From Typha latifolia (taxonomy: Eukaryota; Streptophyta; Magnoliopsida; Poales; Typhaceae), in assembly GCA_019914945.1 (NCBI GenBank), contig CM034111.1, forward strand, positions 7,130,001 through 7,194,000: a stretch of DNA of 64,000 bases. Reading direction: 5' to 3'. Under the pieces are notes generated by a model. The model did not search any database. It saw only the letters and a list, made by a program, of their open reading frames with translations, and was not told the origin of the DNA. Positions 58,979 to 64,000 of this stretch are shown in pieces. Made by a program: the position numbers and the translations under genes. Every line of letters starts with the position of its first letter. Within the stretch, counting starts at the first letter, position 1.

Positions 58979-59560
58979 TGATGGGTTCTTGAACTAAAAG
59001 GTTGGCTACGGAACAATTCCTTTAAGATCTATATTTATTACAGAAAACAATCTGCACAATTATGGGAAAATATTCGTCAAATATTCTCCTGTAGTTAGAA
59101 AATTACGAAACTAAGTGGATTAGATTCTTAACTTCTTGATCTACAACTTTCATATTTATGCACTTTGCAGATTCGAACTGTAACTAGGACGAAAACACGG
59201 AATAACATGGGTGGTGGTGGTGGTGACGAGTGGAGTGGATGTTAGGGTTATGGATGGGTATGGAGATGAAGGTGGATGGTGGATGTGATTAAGGGATATA
59301 GACGAAAGGAATGAAGTGGTCAAGATCCCAAAGAAGAGGGATGACTCGACAGTCGAGTGAGATTAGAAGTTAGGAGAAACCTTGCCAACAGTAGAGGTGG
59401 AAGGATGGTGAAGAGGGAGAAGGGAGATTAAGGTAGATAGATGATAGAGGCAAGAAATCAATATTCTAATAGCATAATCAATTTGGCTGCCATCCACATA
59501 TTTATAGAGGCTAGCCAACAAGACATAAAATAATAAATAACCCTAATTCTATAATTCTAG
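58979..59560 (-). repeat. G1-family LTR next to G5 (truncated)
   Basis: Minus strand, starting TGATGGGTTC (the LTR 3' end) and running to the TATA region ('ccacatatttatagaggcta' near 59496-59515). It stops near 59560, before the palindrome array and the LTR's 5' end. It sits in the position of the G5 5' LTR, but the sequence between it and gag is foreign. Confidence 0.78.
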
Positions 59561-60396
59561 ATGTAGACCTAGTGATACCAGATGATGCAGGTTGAGAGCA
59601 TTTGTGAGTGACGACTCATGAATTTTGCACGGTGGTGTAATGATGCGGAGTCGAGGGCTTAGATTGTAGTATAAATGTGCGATATTGACCTATGTGATGT
59701 GCTTATGACTGAGATCATTAGTCTACGGTGGTAGACAATCGATCATGTTGTTCGCCATGTGATGGGTTGGCGATTCTACCTCTAGGGTCTACCCTCATTT
59801 ATGGGTATGTGTTAGGTCGGGTGTGAATATTGATATGGCCTACAGGCATAGCTCTACTTGAACCTATGTTGTAGACTTAATAGTTTGAAATGAGGCATAT
59901 CATGTGGTATAGTGTTGACATGGCCTATGGGCGGAGCTCGGTGTGAGCTCAAATTTGAGGACTTGATATTTCAGATTTAATGGATGGTAGGATATTGATC
60001 ACTAATCTATGTGCGCATTAGATGAACATGTTGAGTAGGGATACTAATACACTGATTTGATCGTGAGGTGCATATTCATATATACTTACGGGGCTTTATA
60101 CTCATCACCTTCTGGTGGAAATATTTTTAGATTAGTCGATGGTTCTGAGCCTGTGGAAGATCTGGCGAAGAGTAGTTTTAGTTCTTTTTATCTATTTTAT
60201 TCTTGTAAAAGTAAGCTAGATAGTTTGTAGCCCTATATGGGCATTAGGATCTATTTTTAAATATGTATTTTGGGACTTGTTATGGCATTAGGATCTATGT
60301 GGGCTTTCCTCCTATTTATTGTGTTGAAACATTGATTGACAGGTCACGTGGGTTCCATCCACGTGAAAAACACGTGTATTTGGTGACGGGTGTTAC
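59561..60396 (+). repeat. 3' part of an unrelated long LTR
   Basis: No ORF. Repeated 'ggcctayrggc' phrases, a small inverted repeat CACGTGGGTTCCATCCACGTG-like sequence near 60345-60365, and an end at ...GACGGGTGTTAC. Removing the inserted copy 6 rejoins this to 'aacatggtatgaaagcc', giving an LTR end TTACA followed by a PBS. So this is probably the tail of another TGTAA...TTACA type LTR. Confidence 0.65.
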
Positions 60397-60917
60397 TGTA
60401 ATAACCCAAGTAAAATAATATATATATCTAGGCATGACGCAACCGAACACGCTGTGGCCAGCCTCATGCCTAGCATGTTGTGCATGCTGTGGCAACGACG
60501 GAGGTGCCACGCACCTCCACTGAGCCACTTTTCTTGGCGACGCGTGGAGGTGGGACCGAGCCCACCGTCCACTCCACCACCGCCACGTGACCACCCGGAC
60601 CTCTCTCTTCCTCTCTCTCTCTCTCTCTCTAATTTTTGCTTCCTCTCATTCTCTCAATTTCTCTCTCTAACTCTCCCTCTCTCTCGCTCTATCTCTCCCT
60701 CTCTCTCTCTCACTCTCTCTCTCCCTCTAGTCCCCAGCAGCCGTCGACCACCGGGAAGAGCCGTCGTCGACCTTCTACCCGCCGATGAGTCTCTTCTTCT
60801 TCTTCTTCTTCTTCTCCTCCTCTCCTCTCGGGCAGGAAGCACCCTACAGGTGCTGGGCCAAGCCAACACCCTTACAGCCCAAGGTGCTGGGCTCGGATCA
60901 GCACCTATTGTGTTGAG

Positions 60918-60938
60918 GTGCTGGGCTGAGCCCAGCAC
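60918..60938 (+). other. Hairpin in family A copy 6
   Basis: GTGCTGGGC, loop TGA, GCCCAGCAC: perfect 9-bp stem. Two further GTGCTGGGC-containing partial repeats lie just upstream (60850-60910). Confidence 0.85.
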
Positions 60939-61904
60939 TTTGTATAGTTTTTTTTAAAAAATTATTATTGATGACTATTTAAATTATAATTGATTATGTT
61001 ATTAGTTATTTAATTATTGTAGTTAATCTAATGTATTTAATTTATATGAATTAAATCTAATTATATCAGCTTTAGCAAAATACCTACAATATAAATTACT
61101 ATATCAATCCTAGCTAGGTATAGTAATTAGTATATTCATATGTAATTATTTGCATTAATTTAATTCTTATTTTCTTAATTATCAAAGAGAATAATAGGGA
61201 GATAATTATGTTTTATATATATTATTATATAATATAATTATGGTTAATAAATAACAAATCAAATATATGAATTAAGAGTATATGATTACAACGAGAAATT
61301 TTATTCTAGTCAAGTTAGTTCTAATTAGTGGAAAGACTAACATTATATGTTATAAATAATTTTATATTCCAACCCCCTTATTTAAGACCCTGTGGACCTA
61401 GCTATCGAGGATTGATCGTTGTTGTAGCAACATGAATGAGCGGTTGTCTAGTAATTTTAATTGTGGTGAGTAGTATTATTCCCTAGACGTCTTTCCCAAA
61501 TTAGAATATATTATATATTATGTATATGCATGTTTTGGCCTCTAGCATGATTATATGACTTTATCTAGAGATGATTACAGTCAAGCATATTTTATCATGC
61601 ATGTAATTAGGCTGATCTTGGATATGAGTATGATGATGATATATAGAGATGATTAGAGATAACTAAACTGTTATAATTTTATGTTCAGTTGATATGTAGT
61701 AGGAGTATACATGTGTTAGATACATGGTTGGATTCTGCATTGCATCATCTTTCTCTTGGCTTCTTTACCACCTAAATTTTTGAGTTGCATGATCTGTTGT
61801 AGTATTAAATATATGCATATGATCTATCATGTATTAGAAAATCATGAAAATACTTGTGTATGTGATATGATGGCTGAAACAATATCTAGTCCGAACTAGT
61901 ACTA

Positions 61905-62110
61905 GACATACTCTTAGCGTATGGCAGAGTATGGTGATGGTTGATGGTTGTACTCTTAGCGTATGACATGATACAACTATCATTGATATACCCTTAGCGT
62001 ATTGTAGGATATGGTTTTCTTCTAAGATACCCTTAGTGTATGGCAAGGTATGATTTATCTCTAGAGATACTCTTAGCATATGACAGGGTATGCTCTGGGC
62101 TTGTGGCATG
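61905..62110 (+). repeat. About 40-bp minisatellite (hairpin units) in family A copy 6
   Basis: Five to six units of 'atactcttagcgtatggcagagtat' type. The first pairs TACTCT with AGAGTA; later units use TACCCT with imperfect partners. Confidence 0.8.
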
Positions 62111-63004
62111 ATGTGTATCGAGTTTGGGGTCGAATACCGTAGTCCAACATGATGGATGATATTTAGAGTTGAAATGGATGATTGTGATAGTGAGAAATAT
62201 ATGGATTATATCTGACTTTGACATATATGATTATCTAGTAGTTGGCATGCATCATGCATCATCATTGATGTGACTAATATCACTGGATCATGATTGTTAT
62301 ACTCCATATGTTGTTATATTGGGTGATGCTATATTATAATTTCATCATGAGATATATTTTGGTTGAGGATTCTTCTTGAGACAATCTTGATTTCGTTTAT
62401 ATATGTTGTCGAGAATACATATATATATATATGCTCATGTATGGCATCATGTTCCTTCCTGATTCATATTATCCAGTACACGATTTACTTTCTGTTTGGC
62501 TTCACTAATTCGGGGTAAAGTCTATTCACTGAGCCTTTAGCTCATAACTCTCTTTGTTTTTCTCCTTTCCAAAAATTTAGATGAGCGAGTGGAAGGATAC
62601 TCTCCTAGAGGTCTTGCCAGTAGGCAAAGAGTAGAGTGTGGTTAGTGTTATACGATAGATGCATTATGTTGTAGTGTATCAGTTGACATTTTAGAATGTC
62701 TTTACCTCTGTCTTATATTTTAGCAGGTAACTTTGTACTTGTTAAATTATGTATATACCACTGTTGTGTATATGTAATAATGAAATGCTTTTGATGATGT
62801 GTTGTGGCCTGTGTGGGGCCCTATTATGGATTATTTGTATGATGTTGGCAGTTGAGTTATTTTTTGTTTAGACGTTGTGGATAAAATTATAGTGTTGATA
62901 CAGATTTATTTGATTGTCGGCATCTAACCGAGTTGTCAGGTGCCTTGCACGTGCCGTGTGGGCTCGTGTCATGCACACATTTAGGGTTTGGATGTTACAG
63001 CTAC

Positions 63005-64000
63005 AACATGGTATGAAAGCCTAGGTTTTACAAATAATTCGACAAGCTTCCCAATGCGAGTTGCATGTAGGAAAACCTAGAGATTGCAGATAACTAAATG
63101 TTATTGATATTAGCAACATTTAGGTTTTCACCTTTTGTATTCATAATGTAACTGAATAACTTGGAAAATAACGGTTAGTAAGATCTTAGGGTGAAGCTAT
63201 GCTGTTAAACCGAATATTTCGTTAGCTAATTATTATTTTTTTAAATTTGAGGAAGTAGATATGCGGTTGTGCTAGAAAGAAAGAGTTCAACGTTTTGTCG
63301 TTCTTCCTTCATGTGTGGTGACTCATGTAGGAAATGGTGTAGAACTGTTTGCTGAGATCTAATCGTAATTAAAAAGGAATTAATAATGTTGCATTTACTA
63401 AACTTCGTATGTGTTGTTTTTAGGGGTTTCTCAATAAGGCGTAGACCTTATACTATTCCGAGCCTATTCTAGTAATTAAGCGGATCTAAATTACCTCACG
63501 TTTGTTATGAGTGATTGTAGTTTAATGAGTAGTTTAGCACTCAAGTTCTTGAGTTTTGATGTTAGAGATGTTAATTGTTCTAGTTAGTATTGGTAATTGA
63601 CCCTTATTATACCTTAATGCGTTTAGTTCTTTAATTTGGAGGTTTAGTGAGTATCTCAATTGTTGAGTGCTGCAAGTCATCTGTTATAAGACGAGTTGGT
63701 CGGAGCGAAAATTAGATGGTAGACTCACTACTAGCACGATTGTCACTTGTCTGATATTTTATGGTGCACCACATTTGTTTTGGCGACGCGTTTTAAAGTG
63801 ATTTTCTTTCATGTTATTTGCTTTCGTTTTTGTTTCAAAAAAAAAAGTGATGTATATTCTCGCAGATTGGCTTTTATGACAAGTGACTAAGTGTGTGCAT
63901 TAGGTTTATCGAAACAGCTTAGATGTCGGCAATGAGTGAGTTATTGATGTTTGGTGAAGATCACATTGGCATAGGCCTATCTCGAGATCACATTGGCATA
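63005..64000 (+). other. PBS and untranslated leader of a retroelement (cut by window end)
   Basis: TGGTATGAAAGC at 63009-63020 resembles the tRNA-iMet PBS and follows the reconstructed LTR end. The next 980 bp have no long ORF and no gag signal. 'atcacattggcata' is directly repeated in the last 40 bp (63960-64000). The gag would be expected beyond the window. Confidence 0.5.

Larger units (their letters stand above)
60397..62999 (+). mobile_element. Family A solo LTR, copy 6 (at another element's LTR/PBS junction)
   Basis: 2,603 bp, TGTAATAACCC...GGATGTTACA. The flanks GTTAC (60392-60396) and GCTAC (63000-63004) differ by one transition. CT tracts at 60600-60730, CTT repeat at 60793-60815, hairpin 60918-60938, AT-rich block 60950-61340, minisatellite about 61905-62110. 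It shares the 'gtgccgtgtgggctcgtgtc' 3' end with copy 1. Confidence 0.9.

Overview
The window is nuclear DNA of a flowering plant: two spliced or plant-type genes lie in a sea of nested LTR retrotransposons. The GC-rich coding exons beside AT-rich flanks lean toward a monocot, but this is an inference and the species cannot be named from the sequence.

Host genes. Both genes recognised are on the minus strand. (1) An RRM-type RNA-binding protein (WHI3/RBPMS-like plant family) has exon 1 at 11549-11881 and a 21-codon exon 2 at 949-1011. The intron between them is 10.5 kb, and the remaining exons lie beyond the left edge. (2) An IRX15/IRX15-L-type DUF579 protein of xylan biosynthesis is one intact 343-codon ORF at 28259-29290, with a long GA tract in its presumed 5' UTR.

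Layout. 1-11548: gene 1 introns, carrying a long-TIR Mutator-like MITE (2184-2576), decayed Ty3/gypsy and LINE fragments (2610-6885) and a complete solo LTR (7701-10347). 11882-14208: short promoter, then gypsy LTR and gag debris. 14214-27747: one gypsy element (G1, TSD ATCTA), split by a Copia/SIRE-like element (14766-21689, TSD TCATC), itself split by a rearranged family A LTR. 28259-29290: IRX15-like gene. 31341-34735: a non-autonomous hAT element (8-bp TSD ATAATAGG) containing a family A solo LTR. 35950-42757: nested, partly inverted family A LTRs plus a solo gypsy LTR. 42758-59560: three gypsy elements (G6 and G5 on minus, G4 on plus) nested or abutting, G4 carrying another family A LTR in its primer-binding site. 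59561-64000: the LTR tail and leader of one more element, interrupted by a family A LTR exactly at the LTR/PBS boundary.

Family A is the main theme. It is a 2.4-2.8 kb LTR (TGTAAYAACC...GTTACA, 5-bp TSDs) present only as solo or rearranged copies, with no internal region seen. Each better-preserved copy has a GC-rich leader, a CT microsatellite, a short strong hairpin, an AT-rich block, and in most copies a tandem array of about 40-bp hairpin units. A second theme is that the gypsy LTRs (G1/G5, G4) and the Copia LTR carry arrays of the palindromic GTTCGAAC-type motif just upstream of the TATA box. No retroelement ORF is intact, so the only clearly functional protein genes are the two host genes.
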